From GCA-020356105 sp041602815 (GTDB lineage Bacteria > Pseudomonadota > Alphaproteobacteria > UBA8366 > JADFVY01): a stretch of DNA of 23,783 nt. The notes beneath the pieces are model-generated. The model did no database searches and was not told where the DNA came from. It saw only the letters and a program-made list of their open reading frames with translations. Below are positions 23,539 to 23,783 of the stretch, one piece after another. The stretch is from positions 1 to 23,783 of the forward strand of contig JBFIFO010000049.1 of assembly GCA_041602815.1 (NCBI GenBank), in the 5' to 3' direction. Made by a program: the position numbers and the translations under genes. How positions within the stretch are numbered: the first letter of the stretch is position 1; the number at the start of each line of letters is the position of its first letter.

Positions 23539-23783
23539 ATGTTCTTGCCGATCGGAGACGATATCGAGCGCGAAGCCGCGCCGTTCCAGTTCCTGACGAT
23601 GCTGTTCGTGTTCGCCTGCGTCGCCGCCTTCGGCTGGGAGATCTCGCTGCCGCCGGAGACCGCGTGGGACCGGATCTACCCGTTCACCATGATCCCCGCC
23701 GTGGTGTTCGGATACCAGCAGCTGCCGCTGGACATGATGGTGATGCCGGTCGAGTTCAGCATGGTGACCAGCATGTTCCTGCA
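23539..23783 (+). CDS. Second rhomboid family protease, truncated by the window end
   Basis: Eighty-one codons are visible with an open frame to the window edge. The start MFLPIGDD is like the MFLPLKDS of the preceding gene, and IPAVVFGYQQLP and EFSMVTSMFL align with IPAVLFDLQQLP and ELTVVTSMFL in it without gaps in those blocks. The catalytic Ser and His would lie beyond the edge, so whether it is active cannot be judged. A GGAGG Shine-Dalgarno precedes the ATG. Confidence 0.85.
   Translation, partial: MFLPIGDDIEREAAPFQFLTMLFVFACVAAFGWEISLPPETAWDRIYPFTMIPAVVFGYQQLPLDMMVMPVEFSMVTSMFL

Overview
The window (about 66% G+C by eye) looks like chromosome of an alphaproteobacterium, possibly a Rhodospirillales-like lineage. 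The evidence is the high G+C content, a gatC-gatA-gatB operon near ruvX, an L,D-transpeptidase of the YcbB type, the prkA-yeaH-spoVR triad and G/C-rich dispersed repeats. I see no phage, transposase, rRNA, tRNA or CRISPR array. The lineage is inferred from gene content only.

Layout. (1) 1-137: two small G/C-rich hairpins of a dispersed repeat. (2) Minus strand, 138-3284: ruvX, an unrecognised lipoprotein, an exported ankyrin protein and, just upstream and overlapping it, a single-base-frameshifted gene whose His and Cys motifs resemble caspase-like (DUF4347/CHAT-type) proteins. (3) Plus strand, 3586-7322: gatC, gatA, a DUF1877 gene set inside the operon, and gatB. (4) 7323-7690: a comparatively A/T-rich leader with palindromes. 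(5) 7691-12357: the PrkA kinase, YeaH (VWA) and SpoVR triad, a conserved stress or starvation module. (6) 12441-16847, plus strand: a double-CAP-domain lipoprotein, a YfcG-like glutathione S-transferase, a fused HPt-REC protein that has lost both phospho-acceptors, a doubtful small membrane protein, a repeat-rich intergenic region, a GFA/CENP-V zinc protein and a four-helix membrane protein. (7) Minus strand, 16869-21978: a YcbB-type L,D-transpeptidase, a secreted LVIVD-repeat protein and a secreted endonuclease/exonuclease/phosphatase-fold protein. (8) Plus strand, 22227-end: a DUF2267 protein and two tandem paralogous rhomboid proteases, the second cut by the window edge.

How they work together. 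GatCAB amidates misacylated Glu-tRNA(Gln) and/or Asp-tRNA(Asn). PrkA-YeaH-SpoVR is a signalling module. A noticeable share of the rest is cell envelope: lipoproteins, CAP protein, L,D-transpeptidase, secreted propeller and phosphodiesterase-fold proteins, and rhomboids.

No complete undescribed system is obvious. The best leads are the frameshifted caspase-like gene coupled to an exported ankyrin protein, the doubly phospho-dead HPt-REC protein, the rhomboid pair behind a possible leaderless promoter, and DUF1877 inside the gat operon. All calls come from reading translations and motifs; no database search was run.
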